A stretch of DNA of 64,000 nt, taken from the NCBI GenBank assembly GCA_001789635.1, contig MGAF01000004.1:61105-125104 (forward strand). Reading direction: 5' to 3'. How positions within the stretch are numbered: position 1 is the stretch's first letter; every line of letters begins with the position of its first letter. Made by a program: the position numbers and the translations under genes. Shown in pieces: positions 55,535-64,000 of the stretch. The notes under the pieces were generated by a model. That model saw only the letters and a program-made list of their open reading frames with translations, was not told the DNA's origin and searched no databases. This stretch comes from Candidatus Roizmanbacteria bacterium RIFCSPLOWO2_01_FULL_35_13 (GTDB lineage Bacteria; Patescibacteriota; Microgenomatia; UBA1406; GWC2-37-13).

Positions 55535-56806
55535 TTACTTTTTTAACTCTTCTCTTTCAATCTGCCACAGGCGGTTGTATTTAGCCAGTCTTTCGCCACG
55601 GGCAGAAGCGCCGAATTTGACAAAGTCGGCTTGGACTGCCACGGCGAAGTCGGCGATAAAACTATCGTTAGTTTCACCGGAACGGTGTGAAACTATGTAG
55701 TTAAAATTATTTTTTCTGGCCAGATCGATTACCTGGAGAGTTTCGGTTATTGTTCCGATTTGGTTTGGCTTAACTAAAACTGTCGTGCAGGCCTTTTCAC
55801 GAATGGCTCTTTCCAGTCTTTCCTTATTGGTTGTCAACAAATCATCACCGACCAGATAAATATTCTTGGGAATTTTTTGGTTAAATTTGATCCATTCTGA
55901 CCAATCATCCTCATTTAGAGGATCCTCCAGAACCAATATTGAATAACTTGTTACAAGCTTATTTATAAACTCCATGTATTCATCTACTTTCATTGGATGA
56001 GCTTTATCTTTTATATGATACTTTCCATCAGTGTAAAAATGAGAAGCTGCAACATCAAGTCCTAAAAATACATCAAGTCCAATTTTCAGATTTTTTTGCG
56101 CAATTGTTTCATTTATAATTTCTATCGCATCCAAATTTGTCGGGAAGTCCGGGGCAAAACCGCCTTCTTCTCCGACTGAAATATTTGCATTCCTGTAGGC
56201 TAATACTTTTTGCAGTTCATGATAGACTTCGATTCCGATTTTATACGCTTCAGTAAAAGAATAAGAGGATGACGGGATTACCTGAAATTCCTGGAACTCC
56301 AGATTATTATTGGCATGTTTTCCGCCGTTAATAATGTTGAAAATCGGATCGGGCAGTCGTTCGAGAGGTATTGTGGAGTTAAACATCGATTGGTAAAGAC
56401 TGTTAATATATTTAAAGAGATAGACGTTAAGATCGGCAGCAGCAGCTTTAACCAATAGCTGAGAAATTGTCAGCAGAGTATTTCCACCCAGTTTACTTTT
56501 GTTTTTGGTTCCGTCGGCTTTTATCAACCACATATCAATTTCTTCCTGTTTCAGAGGGGATACACCAATTAACTTGGGTCCAATGAGATCATTAATATAG
56601 GAAACTGATTTTAAAACGCCCATTCCGTTAAAACGGTTCTCATCTTTGTCTCTTAATTCCAAAGCTTCACTTTTACCAATTGAAGTGCCTGAAGGAATTG
56701 AAGTCGTAACGGAAATACCGTTATCAAGGATCAGTTTACCCTCAACAGTCGGATAACCGCGGGAATCGATAATTTCGTATGCGTAAATTTTTTTAATCTT
56801 AGCCAT
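55535..56806 (-). CDS. eno: Enolase
   Basis: 423 aa. Family landmarks: EIIDSRGYPTVEGKLILDNG at the start, PIFNIINGGKHANNNLEFQE near 150-170, SVGEEGGFAPDFP near 205, metal ligands in LVLEDPLNEDDW, LVGDDLLTTN and the SHRSGETNDSFIADFAVAVQ catalytic loop near 370, ending VKFGASARGERLAKYNRLWQ. Converts 2-phosphoglycerate to phosphoenolpyruvate in glycolysis. It is followed on the same strand's upstream side by ppsA, linking both directions of carbon flow. Confidence 0.97.
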   Translation of the reverse strand: MAKIKKIYAYEIIDSRGYPTVEGKLILDNGISVTTSIPSGTSIGKSEALELRDKDENRFNGMGVLKSVSYINDLIGPKLIGVSPLKQEEIDMWLIKADGTKNKSKLGGNTLLTISQLLVKAAAADLNVYLFKYINSLYQSMFNSTIPLERLPDPIFNIINGGKHANNNLEFQEFQVIPSSSYSFTEAYKIGIEVYHELQKVLAYRNANISVGEEGGFAPDFPTNLDAIEIINETIAQKNLKIGLDVFLGLDVAASHFYTDGKYHIKDKAHPMKVDEYMEFINKLVTSYSILVLEDPLNEDDWSEWIKFNQKIPKNIYLVGDDLLTTNKERLERAIREKACTTVLVKPNQIGTITETLQVIDLARKNNFNYIVSHRSGETNDSFIADFAVAVQADFVKFGASARGERLAKYNRLWQIEREELKK

Positions 56807-56809
56807 ATA

Positions 56810-56905
56810 ATTAATACGAATACCACTAATATACTAATTCAGATTTCTAGGTTTAGTATTAGTATATTCGTATCATTTGCATAAAGATTCGCATCATTCG
56901 TATTA
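56810..56905. repeat. Inverted repeat between eno and ppsA
   Basis: AATACGAATACCACTAATAT and AGTATTAGTATATTCGTATC are inverted arms; a second copy of the motif is ATTCGCATCATTCGTATTAA. Related to the CGAATCTTATTCGGATG class. Confidence 0.55.
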
Positions 56906-59278
56906 AAGTTTTAGTTTTTTTTCAATATTATGTATGCTTTCTCTTGTTCTATCTATTGCATCGGGATTAATTGAGACGCTTGTAATGCCGGCCTTGACTA
57001 ATTCTTCTACCAAATCAGGATAATCCGAGGCAGCCTGACCGCAGATTGAAGAAGTCACATTGTATTTGGTAGCAGTAGTAACAATTTCTTTTAATACTTT
57101 TATTATCACCGGATTTCTTTCATCATAGAGTTGTGAAATATTTTCATTATCGCGGTCCACTCCTAACAGCATCATGGTCAAATCATTTGTTCCAACCGAT
57201 ACACCGCTGACTCCTATTTTTAAAAATTCTTCCAGATACAAGGCGCAGGCAGGAACCTCTACCATGATCAAAAGTTTAAATCCCGGAAGTTCATAGAGTC
57301 CTGACTTTTTCACCATCTCTTTTATTTTTATTAATTCCCAGGGAACTCTGACAAAGGGGATCATCAGATGTAAATTCTGGTACCCTAAAACAAATACTTT
57401 TTTTATTGCTTCCAACTCCAATTCGAAGACATCAGGATTAGCGATATAACGGTAAGCGCCGCGAAATCCTAACATGGGATTTTCTTCATGCGGTTCGAAT
57501 TCTTTCCCGCCTTTCAAGTGATCATATTCATTTGTCTTAAAATCTGTCGCCCGATAAATCACCGGTCTTGGCGAAAATGCTTTAGCAAAAGTTGTTAAAT
57601 CCTTAGCCAATCTATTAATAAATATTTCTTGTTTCTTTAAACGGATAAATTCTTTTGGATGAGTTCCGATTTGAGCAATCATAAACTCTGCCCGTAAAAG
57701 ACCCACACCGTCAACATTCATCAGTGCAATTTTGTGAGCCTGTTCAGGCTCGGCCAAATTAACATAAGCATGTGTTCTAGTTTTTATTTTTTGTGCCTGC
57801 CCACCCGCAGGGTGGGACGAATTGTCATCAACTCGTGCCTGTCCACCCTGCGGGTGGACTGAGATTTTACCTTTGAAGATTTCACCTGTTGCACCGTTTA
57901 CCGTAACGAACATATCGTTTTTGAGAATTTTAGTAGCATTTTCCGCGCCTACAACTGCCGGAACTCCCAGTTCGCGGGAGACAATGGCCGCGTGAGAAGT
58001 TCTTCCACCTCTATCGGTGACAATTGCGGCGGCTTTTTTCATGGCAGGAACATAGTCGGGATTTGTTAAGGGAGCAACAAGAATATCACCCGGTTTAATT
58101 TTGTCAATTTCTTTGGGTGTGTAGATAATCTTTACGGGGCCGGTGGCAATTCCAGGAGAAGCAGGAGAACCAGTTAAAATTGGAATCCGGTTTTCAGTGA
58201 TTAATTGATCGGCTTTGGACTGGCTACCGGCAACTGAAGATTGAGTGCTTTTCATAGTTGTGATTGGTCTGGACTGGACTATAAATACCTGATCGTCTTC
58301 AATCGCCCATTCAATATCCTGGGGGAAAAAATAATGTTTCTCGATGTCTTTAACCAGCATTGCTACTTTAGTTATTTCTTCATCCGAAATTTTTTGTCGG
58401 TTACCTCTTTCTTTAGATAATCTTTCTTCTGTATTGCTGATGCCGGCTCTTTTCATTAATATCTTCTGTTCCTTAATTTCTTTTTTTAAGAATACAAAAG
58501 ATCTTTTGTCTACTTCGTAATGATCCGGAGTTACTTTACCGCCAACAATATATTCCCCCAGTCCGAAAATTGCTTCGATTACAATCTTTCCTTTGTCGTT
58601 GGTTAAAGGATCGATGCTAAAGGCTATTCCTGATTTATCCGATTGGGCCATTCTTTGGACAACGACAGCTAATCCCACTTTAATATTGTCAAAGCCCTGC
58701 TGGTGACGGTAATAAATAGCTCTAGGGGTAAAAAGCGAAGCCCAACAATCCTTAACTTTAACTAATAATCTGGAGTCACCCTGGACATTAAGATATGTTT
58801 CCTGTTGACCTGCGAAAGAGGCTGACGGTAAATCTTCGGCAGTAGCTGAAGAACGGACAGCAACTATTTCCGGTTTATAGAGTTGTTTCAAACTTTTATT
58901 TGCTTTTTTAAGAATTCCCTCGGTTCGGATTTGCCTGTCATGCTCTCTTGCATGAATCTGTTCATAATAGGAAATTATTGTGTGGGATAATTTTACCGGC
59001 ATATCCGAATCAATAATCAGTTTTTTAATATGAGCAGAAGCCTGCTGAAGCTCATTTGGATTGTCATAATTAATGATAGATATAACTTCTTTAATTTTAT
59101 GTTCAAGGTTTGATTTCTTAATAAAGTCAAAATATGCATTCGAAGTTACTATAAAACCGTAGGGAACAGGCAAATTTGCATTTGTCATCTCCCCCAGATT
59201 AGCACCTTTACCGCCTACCAGCCCGACATCTCCTTTGTTTACCTCATCAAACCAAACTATTGCTTTTTTAGGAGTCAT
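56903..59278 (-). CDS. ppsA: Phosphoenolpyruvate synthase
   Basis: 791 aa from the ATG at 59278 (family start KKAIVWFDEVNKGDVGLVGG). ATP-grasp domain (GGKGANLGEM, AVRSSATAEDLPSASFAGQQ with ETYLNVQG), phosphohistidine domain TDRGGRTSHAAIVSRELGVP near 440, and PEP/pyruvate barrel (RPVIYRATDFKTNEY, LGVDRDNENI). Makes PEP from pyruvate and ATP. The linker between the His and barrel domains holds a repeat-derived insertion (HPQGGQARVDD then HPAGGQAQ, two tandem repeat copies at about 57790-57860). TATATT lies 6 nt before the ATG. Confidence 0.96.
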   Translation of the reverse strand: MTPKKAIVWFDEVNKGDVGLVGGKGANLGEMTNANLPVPYGFIVTSNAYFDFIKKSNLEHKIKEVISIINYDNPNELQQASAHIKKLIIDSDMPVKLSHTIISYYEQIHAREHDRQIRTEGILKKANKSLKQLYKPEIVAVRSSATAEDLPSASFAGQQETYLNVQGDSRLLVKVKDCWASLFTPRAIYYRHQQGFDNIKVGLAVVVQRMAQSDKSGIAFSIDPLTNDKGKIVIEAIFGLGEYIVGGKVTPDHYEVDKRSFVFLKKEIKEQKILMKRAGISNTEERLSKERGNRQKISDEEITKVAMLVKDIEKHYFFPQDIEWAIEDDQVFIVQSRPITTMKSTQSSVAGSQSKADQLITENRIPILTGSPASPGIATGPVKIIYTPKEIDKIKPGDILVAPLTNPDYVPAMKKAAAIVTDRGGRTSHAAIVSRELGVPAVVGAENATKILKNDMFVTVNGATGEIFKGKISVHPQGGQARVDDNSSHPAGGQAQKIKTRTHAYVNLAEPEQAHKIALMNVDGVGLLRAEFMIAQIGTHPKEFIRLKKQEIFINRLAKDLTTFAKAFSPRPVIYRATDFKTNEYDHLKGGKEFEPHEENPMLGFRGAYRYIANPDVFELELEAIKKVFVLGYQNLHLMIPFVRVPWELIKIKEMVKKSGLYELPGFKLLIMVEVPACALYLEEFLKIGVSGVSVGTNDLTMMLLGVDRDNENISQLYDERNPVIIKVLKEIVTTATKYNVTSSICGQAASDYPDLVEELVKAGITSVSINPDAIDRTRESIHNIEKKLKL

Positions 59279-59321
59279 ATATATAATATAAACAATTTCT
59301 AAAAGAATTAGCAAGACTATT

Positions 59322-59639
59322 ATGATTTTAAAAAATATCGAGCTTCCTGAAAGTGTCTATTCATTTTTACAGAATGAATTTATGAAAATAAGATTTGTTG
59401 GAGTTATAGTTCCTGCTTTTTTTGGATTTCACAGTGCTCAATGGTTAAAACCAAATCATAAAGAATTAATGATACGTAAAAATTTATTGGAACAAATTAG
59501 TTCCGGGCAAGTACGTGCAGGATATTTAGGAATGAAAGACAGTTTTATAATGCTGGCTGAATCTGTCGAATATAAATTGTTAATTCCTACAGAAGAAGAA
59601 TTAAAAAAAATGTTATCTGGTCAATTAGAAGAAATGTAA
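59322..59639 (+). CDS. Unknown small protein (105 aa), orphan family member A
   Basis: LPESVYSFLQNEFMKIRFVG, PAFFGFHSAQWLKPNHKELM, VRAGYLG, IPTEEELKKML. The spacing P-x-F-F ... H-x-E-L ... R-x-x-Y-L ... P-T-x-E-E is also seen in the 60619 ORF, and both are followed by the same TTTGTTATAGTTGACAAA sequence. Divergent from ppsA. Function unknown. Confidence 0.5.
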   Translation: MILKNIELPESVYSFLQNEFMKIRFVGVIVPAFFGFHSAQWLKPNHKELMIRKNLLEQISSGQVRAGYLGMKDSFIMLAESVEYKLLIPTEEELKKMLSGQLEEM

Positions 59640-59767
59640 GGAAAATGATGCATTTTGTTATAGTTGACAAAAGAAAACTACTTTGCTCATTATTTAGTTC
59701 ATAAAAAAACTTCAGTTAACAAGATATTTAAGATACAATTCCTCATTGGAACTTTTATTAAATTAAT

Positions 59768-60349
59768 ATGGTAATGTATGAACCTGGAAGAATCCATCAG
59801 GTAATTGAGAGACAACTGGAAAGGCGAAAATTTAGAACCGAAGCTGAAAGAATGCTGTTCGAAACTATGGCAGAATCTTTCGGACTTAATATTGGAGAAG
59901 ATGATTTTAGATCAGAATATTTATTAAGAGCTTTAGAAAAAGACGAAATAGGATTACGGAAAATAGAAGTTAAAACAACAAGAAATATTCAGATACCCTT
60001 TTATGTTATTTCTGATAGAAATGGTGAAAATAAGTTGTATGAGTATACTAGTAGAAGAGTCTATACTCTTTTAAATAGTTATGAAGGACCTTTTTACAAC
60101 TTTCAATTTTACCCCGATTCATATCTGCTAAACTCTGACAAGAACTATAAAGATAATTTTTATGCTGTTAATTTGAGAATTAATTCAGTAAGCCCTAAAA
60201 TACTTCAGTTTGCGAGAGATTGCCATAATGAATTCAAGCAAAGCAGAAGAGATATGGATTTAATTCGACCCAGTAGAAAACTTACAGATCATTTAATCGA
60301 AGCTTCCTTAGGACTTGCAAATTTAGCCATTAGGAAAAATCTAATTTAA
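59768..60349 (+). CDS. Unknown protein (193 aa)
   Basis: MVMYEPGRIHQVIERQLERR onward: highly charged helical N-terminus, then a beta-rich middle (YVISDRNGENKLYEYTSRRV, FYNFQFYPDSYLLNSD) and a helical C-terminus (KLTDHLIEASLGLANLAIRK). It contains an FRSEYLLRALE segment that resembles the R-x-E-Y-L element of its two small neighbours. No known domain; no membrane segment. Confidence 0.5.
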   Translation: MVMYEPGRIHQVIERQLERRKFRTEAERMLFETMAESFGLNIGEDDFRSEYLLRALEKDEIGLRKIEVKTTRNIQIPFYVISDRNGENKLYEYTSRRVYTLLNSYEGPFYNFQFYPDSYLLNSDKNYKDNFYAVNLRINSVSPKILQFARDCHNEFKQSRRDMDLIRPSRKLTDHLIEASLGLANLAIRKNLI

Positions 60350-60451
60350 TTTATCATGTAGGTAATCTATTCTTTGAATGATCTCGCTACGGCGGGAGAA
60401 TCGGAAAGTTCTCGACTTCGCCAGGTACAAGACTGCACCTGGCTACGCTCG

Positions 60452-60559
60452 AACAATAAACCTGTAGGGAACCGACAGATTGGTTACTTTTCCGTCTACC
60501 AATCCGACATCACCCTTCCCAACCTCATCAAACCAGACTATTGCTTTTTTCGAAGTCAT
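60452..60559 (-). pseudogene. Fragment of the ppsA 5' end with its promoter
   Basis: Minus-strand translation from 60559: TSKKAIVWFDEVGKGDVGLV, then DGKVTNLSVPYRFIV, against PKKAIVWFDEVNKGDVGLVG and NLPVPYGFIV in the intact gene, with a deletion of about ten residues. The sequence in front (TATATTATATAC then ATG) copies the leaderless ppsA promoter. The rest of the gene is missing. Confidence 0.82.
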
Positions 60560-60618
60560 GTATATAATATACAGATTATTATGAAGTTAAAGCAAGAGCA
60601 ATTTAAAAATAAATAACA

Positions 60619-60930
60619 ATGAAAGCAGAATTATTACCACAAGAAGTTTTACAAGCATTAGAAAAGGGATATAAAAATAGAATAAGAATTATACTTCAAC
60701 TTACTCCACCAGTATTTTATTGGGCAAATGCAAATCCCAGAGCAACAAGTCATAATGAATTATTGGGTGAACTAAATTTAAAAGAAGATGATGCAAATTT
60801 AAGAGGAGAGTATTTATCGAGACCTCTTGCTAGCGTAAATATAAGTGAACCAACTGTAGCACTACTCACTCCACCAACAGATGAGGAAGTAATTCTAATT
60901 GCTACAACAGGAAAAATAGTCGCTTTGTGA
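60619..60930 (+). CDS. Unknown small protein (103 aa), orphan family member B
   Basis: LLPQEVLQALEKGYKNRIRI, PPVFYWANANPRATSHNELL, LRGEYLSR, TPPTDEEVILI. Resembles the 59322 protein in motif order (see there), at low identity. Followed by the shared TTTGTTATAGTTGACAAA stretch. Function unknown. Confidence 0.5.
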   Translation: MKAELLPQEVLQALEKGYKNRIRIILQLTPPVFYWANANPRATSHNELLGELNLKEDDANLRGEYLSRPLASVNISEPTVALLTPPTDEEVILIATTGKIVAL

Positions 60931-60954
60931 AATTTTTGACACACTTTGTTATAG

Positions 60955-60983
60955 TTGACAAAGATAAAAAGCTTTGTTAAACT
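60955..60983 (+). promoter_or_regulatory. Candidate promoter upstream of tRNA-Ala and 23S rRNA
   Basis: TTGACA (60955-60960), 17-nt spacer, TAAACT (60978-60983). The next genes on this strand are tRNA-Ala (61154) and 23S rRNA. The -35 region is duplicated after the 59322 gene, so it may be a copy of a mobile or duplicated segment. Confidence 0.45.
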
Positions 60984-61153
60984 TTCCTTTACCAATGAAA
61001 ATAACATTTTCATAACGGCAGCATTGGAGACTCCCAGTTAGTTCTCCTAACAGCCTCCTAGAAATATAAAAAATAAAAGATAGAATATAAAATATCTATT
61101 TTGTCTTTTTAATAATTTTTTATATTTAATTTTTAATATTTCAAATTCCTGTC

Positions 61154-61227
61154 GGGCCTGTAGTTCAGCTGGCTAGAACATCGCATTTGCAATGCGAAGG
61201 TCACCGGTTCGAGCCCGGTCAGGTCCA
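61154..61227 (+). tRNA. tRNA-Ala (TGC)
   Basis: Acceptor GGGCCTG pairs with CAGGTCC. The anticodon stem TCGCA/TGCGA encloses TTTGCAA (anticodon TGC). This tRNA usually lies in the 16S-23S spacer; here only 23S follows. Confidence 0.94.
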
Positions 61228-61497
61228 CTCTTCGCTCTTTAAATATAAAGAGCTTCGGTGTGGCAGGCCACCCTTTGATTTCCTGAGTAAGAATTTAAAC
61301 TTTAAAATCTTATTCAGAAATTCAAACCCGGCAAGTTCAGGATAAATAAAAGTTTACCCTGAGCGAAGTCGAAGGGCACTTTAACAATTAACTAGGTAGG
61401 TCTAAATAAGATCCTTCACCCAAAATAATTTGTAAGATAAATTTTATTTTTGGGTTCAGGACAATTTATTTAGCCATAAATTGATTATTAACAATAA
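61228..61497. other. tRNA-Ala to 23S spacer
   Basis: Contains AAAGTTTACCCTGAGCGAAG (a dispersed GTCGAAGGGCA-type repeat) and a CCCAAAATAA / TTATTTTTGGG stem near 61420-61465, a candidate RNase III site for 23S maturation. No gene seen. Confidence 0.5.
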
Positions 61498-61639
61498 AGA
61501 TGGGAGAATTAAAGCTAATGGTGGATGCCTAGGTAGTTTGAGCCGAAGAAGGACGCGTGTATGAGCGCGATAACAACGGTTAGTCCTCTAACAGACATTA
61601 TCAACCGTTGGTTTCCAAATGGAGTAATCCTTGCTTGCG

Positions 61640-61775
61640 CAAGCAAGCAGAGTCCCTGTTTCGCAAGAAATTTCAAATTCCAAGAAACAAGATACAAAAA
61701 AATTTCAAAAATTCAATTTTCAAATATTCAATGTTTGTTTCTTGTGGGTTGGTTATTGGAGCTTCCTGCGAAGCA
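61640..61775. repeat. 23S insertion near helix 9
   Basis: After CTTGCTTGCGCAAGCAAG comes AAGAAATTTCAAATTCCAAG, AACAAGATACAAAAAAATTT and TTCAATTTTCAAATATTC: the AACAAGATACAAA repeat also found inside gatB (about 15570) and in the 63040 insertion. Ends with the helix-closing GCTTCCTGCGAAGCAGG. Confidence 0.7.
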
Positions 61776-61877
61776 GGGATGGGGAACCTGGTGAACTGAA
61801 ACATCTAAGTAACCAGAGGAAAATAAAACACATGTGATTTCGTTAGTAGCGGCGAGCGAAAGCGAAACAGTCTAAAC

Positions 61878-61988
61878 TTGTGCGCAGCACAAGAGTTAAA
61901 TAGATAATTAGTTATGAGTTACTTAGTCCAAAAACTAAGCAACTAATTAACTAAAAAACTAATAACTCTCGCGCTGCGCGCGAGGGTT
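61878..61988. repeat. 23S insertion near helices 15-16
   Basis: A CTTGTGCGCAGCACAAG hairpin, then a long AT-rich inverted repeat (GTTAAATAGATAATTAGTTA against AACTAATTAACTAAAAAACT), closed by CTCGCGCTGCGCGCGAG. Confidence 0.65.
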
Positions 61989-62171
61989 GTAGGGCAGATA
62001 ATATGGGATTGATTGCGGATAGGAGAATGATCTGGAAAGATCAATCATAGAAAGTGATAATCTTGTATCCTAAATCCAAAATCACCCTATTCTGTTCCTA
62101 AGTACCACGAGTCACGGCAAACCTTGTGGGAAGCCGGGTCGGTCACGATCCAAGACTAAACACTCAAACTA

Positions 62172-62211
<40 letters not shown>

Positions 62212-62282
62212 CCCCCGAGAGGGGAGTGAAATAGAACCTGAAACCATTAGCTAACAAACAATGAGAGCTCGTGCGTGGAACA

Positions 62283-62385
62283 AGGCTAAATTTCTAATTT
62301 CTAATTGCTCTAATTTATCTAATTTTTTAGATTAATTGGTAATTAAGTTAATTAGGTTAATTTATCCTCGCGCTGCGCGCGAGTG
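62283..62385. repeat. 23S insertion near helix 25
   Basis: AT-rich inverted repeat (CTAATTTCTAATTGCTCTAA against TTAATTAGGTTAATTT) ending in a second CTCGCGCTGCGCGCGAG, identical to the one at about 61968. Confidence 0.7.
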
Positions 62386-63021
62386 ATCATGTGCCTATTG
62401 AAGAATGAGCCAGCGAGTATTCCAACGTGCGCTACGCTTAAGCCCGATACAATCGGGTGGAGGCAGAGCGAAAGCGAGTCCTAATAGGGCGTTTTTGTGC
62501 CGTTGGTATGACCCGAAACTGGGTGAGCTAACCTTGAGCAGGATGAACCCCGATCACAATCGGGGGGAGGTCCGTACCCGTTGTTGGTGAAATAGCATGG
62601 GACGACTTGAGGTTAGGGGTTATATGCCTATCGAACCCAGAGATAGCTGGTTCTCCCCGAAATATATTTAGGTATAGCCTTCCGTTAATTTTTTGTGGGA
62701 TAGAGCTACTAGATGTCCCGCCAAGCGTAAGCAAGGCGGGACAACTAAACTCCGAATACGCAAAAATTACTACGGAGGAGTCAGTCTTGCCCGGATAAGC
62801 GGGTATAGGCGAAAGGGAAACATCCCAGATTCCCGTCTAAGGTTCTAAAATGTTTTTTAAGTGGAGAAGGCCGTTGAATTTCCAACACAGTAGGGAGGTT
62901 GGCTCAGAAGCAGCCATCCTTTAAAGAGTGCGTAACAGCTCACCTAAATAGCCCTCCGATTCGGAGGGGAAATTCTGCGCCTAAAATGAACGGAGCTAAA
63001 AAAACTACCGAAGACGGAGAC

Positions 63022-63240
63022 TTGTGCAAAGCACAAGAAATTTCAATAACCAAGATACAAGATACAAACAATAATCAAATACTACAAATTATTCAAATAA
63101 GCAAATAAAATAACAAATTATTGAATGATTTAATCATTAAATCTTTATTAAATTTATTTGTCGGATTTGTTTATTTGTAATTTTAAATTTGTTTGGAATA
63201 CTTGTTGATTGTAATTTGGAGCTTCTTGAGCTTTGCTCAA
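63022..63240. repeat. 23S insertion near helix 45
   Basis: About 215 nt starting at CTTGTGCAAAGCACAAG and ending CTTGAGCTTTGCTCAAG. The core (AACCAAGATACAAGATACAA, then ATTTGTTTGGAATACTTG) forms a long hairpin of the AACAAGATACAAA class. Confidence 0.75.
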
Positions 63241-64000
63241 GTGGTAGGGGAGCGTCCCGACAACAATGAAGGTGAACCGTAAGGTTTGCTGGAGTGGTCG
63301 GGAGCGAGAATGCTGGCATAAGTAGTGTATCTCTCGATGAAAACTCGAGATGCCGAAAACCCAAGGTTTCCTCAGCAATGTCTATCATCTGAGGGTTAGT
63401 CGGATCTAAGTGATATGCAGTTTTGTATATCGCGACGTATAAGCAGTTAAAATTCTGCTACTTTGATATTTTCGTTATTACTTGCATTTTGACGAAGTTT
63501 GATACCCCGACCCTTATTTATAGGGGTCAAGTTATAAGCTTTTGCGAATAACAAATACAATTCTAATGTAATGTTGGGAAAGTCGGGGGACTTAAGTTTC
63601 CAAGAAAAAAGATGCAAGGAGAAGATATTGAATCCGTACCGATAACCGACACTGGTGGGTTGGTCGAGTAGACCAAGGCATACGGGTAATGATGATTTAA
63701 GGAACTCGGCAAAAAAACTGAGCGTAAGTTTTCGATATGCTCTGTCCCGATTTAATCGGGATCACAGCAAATGTTTGTCAACCGACTGTTTAGCAAAAAC
63801 ACAGGCCCCTGCTAACCTGAATAAGGGATGTATAGGGGCTGAAATCTGTCCGGTACTGGTAAGTCAATCGTTGCGGCTGACTTTAAGCAATTAGAGAAGG
63901 TTGCGATGCAAGCTCCAGTGAACGACAGCTCTAACCCTGAGAGTTCTAAGGTAGCGTAACCCCTTGCCGGGTAAGTTCCGGCCCGCATGAAAGGTCTAAC

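Overview
The window looks like part of the chromosome of a Candidate Phyla Radiation (Patescibacteria) bacterium, most likely of the Microgenomates group. This is an inference from AT-rich, tightly packed genes, a 23S rRNA with several AT-rich insertions and no 16S beside it, a full F-type ATP synthase operon, minimal regulation, many palindromic repeats both between and inside genes, and many short orphan ORFs. UGA, UAA and UAG are all used as stops in clear genes, so code 25 (UGA = Gly) does not apply.

Layout. 1-4.4 kb: the end of a surface polysaccharide cluster (flippase, two glycosyltransferases, Wzy-like polymerase/ligase). 4.4-10.5 kb: small membrane proteins, a LysM protein, three tRNAs, a promoter-driven structured RNA of unknown family, PolX, LemA and HtpX. 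10.5-19.7 kb: an asparagine synthase fused to a CofE-like ligase domain, GatC-GatA-GatB, and DnaE. 19.8-26.8 kb: ATP synthase operon (atpZ-like, B, E1, E2, F, H, A, G, D, C) with two divergent c-subunit genes and a short delta subunit. 26.8-30.7 kb: topA, ruvA, ruvB. 30.8-36 kb: a mixed zone with four tRNAs, a GH36-like gene broken by an in-frame TGA, a GT4 glycosyltransferase, a retropepsin-like fragment, a REP-associated (RAYT) transposase flanked by palindromes, and a NUDIX remnant. 36-49.7 kb, mainly minus strand: an oligopeptide-binding protein, secG, holin-like protein, uvrC, a transglutaminase protein, uvrA, uvrB, DedA, tRNA-Glu, an MscS-type helix protein, yraN, rplS. 49.7-60.6 kb: pyrG, eno and ppsA with interspersed orphan genes and diverged fragments of the ends of all three genes, which points to replacement or duplication of this block. 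61.1-64 kb: tRNA-Ala and a 23S rRNA that runs off the window.

Themes. (1) Intergenic palindromic repeats lie in frame inside conserved proteins (GatB, AsnB, PolX, TopA, PpsA, UvrB, GT2) and form the C-termini of several others. One family, found in uvrB and around the RAYT gene, has a plausible mobiliser in the window. (2) Several genes have a TATAAT-like -10 only 6-8 nt before the start codon, suggesting leaderless mRNAs, whereas atpE1, atpE2 and lemA have clear Shine-Dalgarno sites. (3) The best candidates for undescribed biology are the 6765-6948 RNA, the AsnB-CofE fusion, the paired c-subunits, the RAYT/REP system and the orphan genes around eno-ppsA. All functional calls rest on motif recognition by eye; no database search was run.
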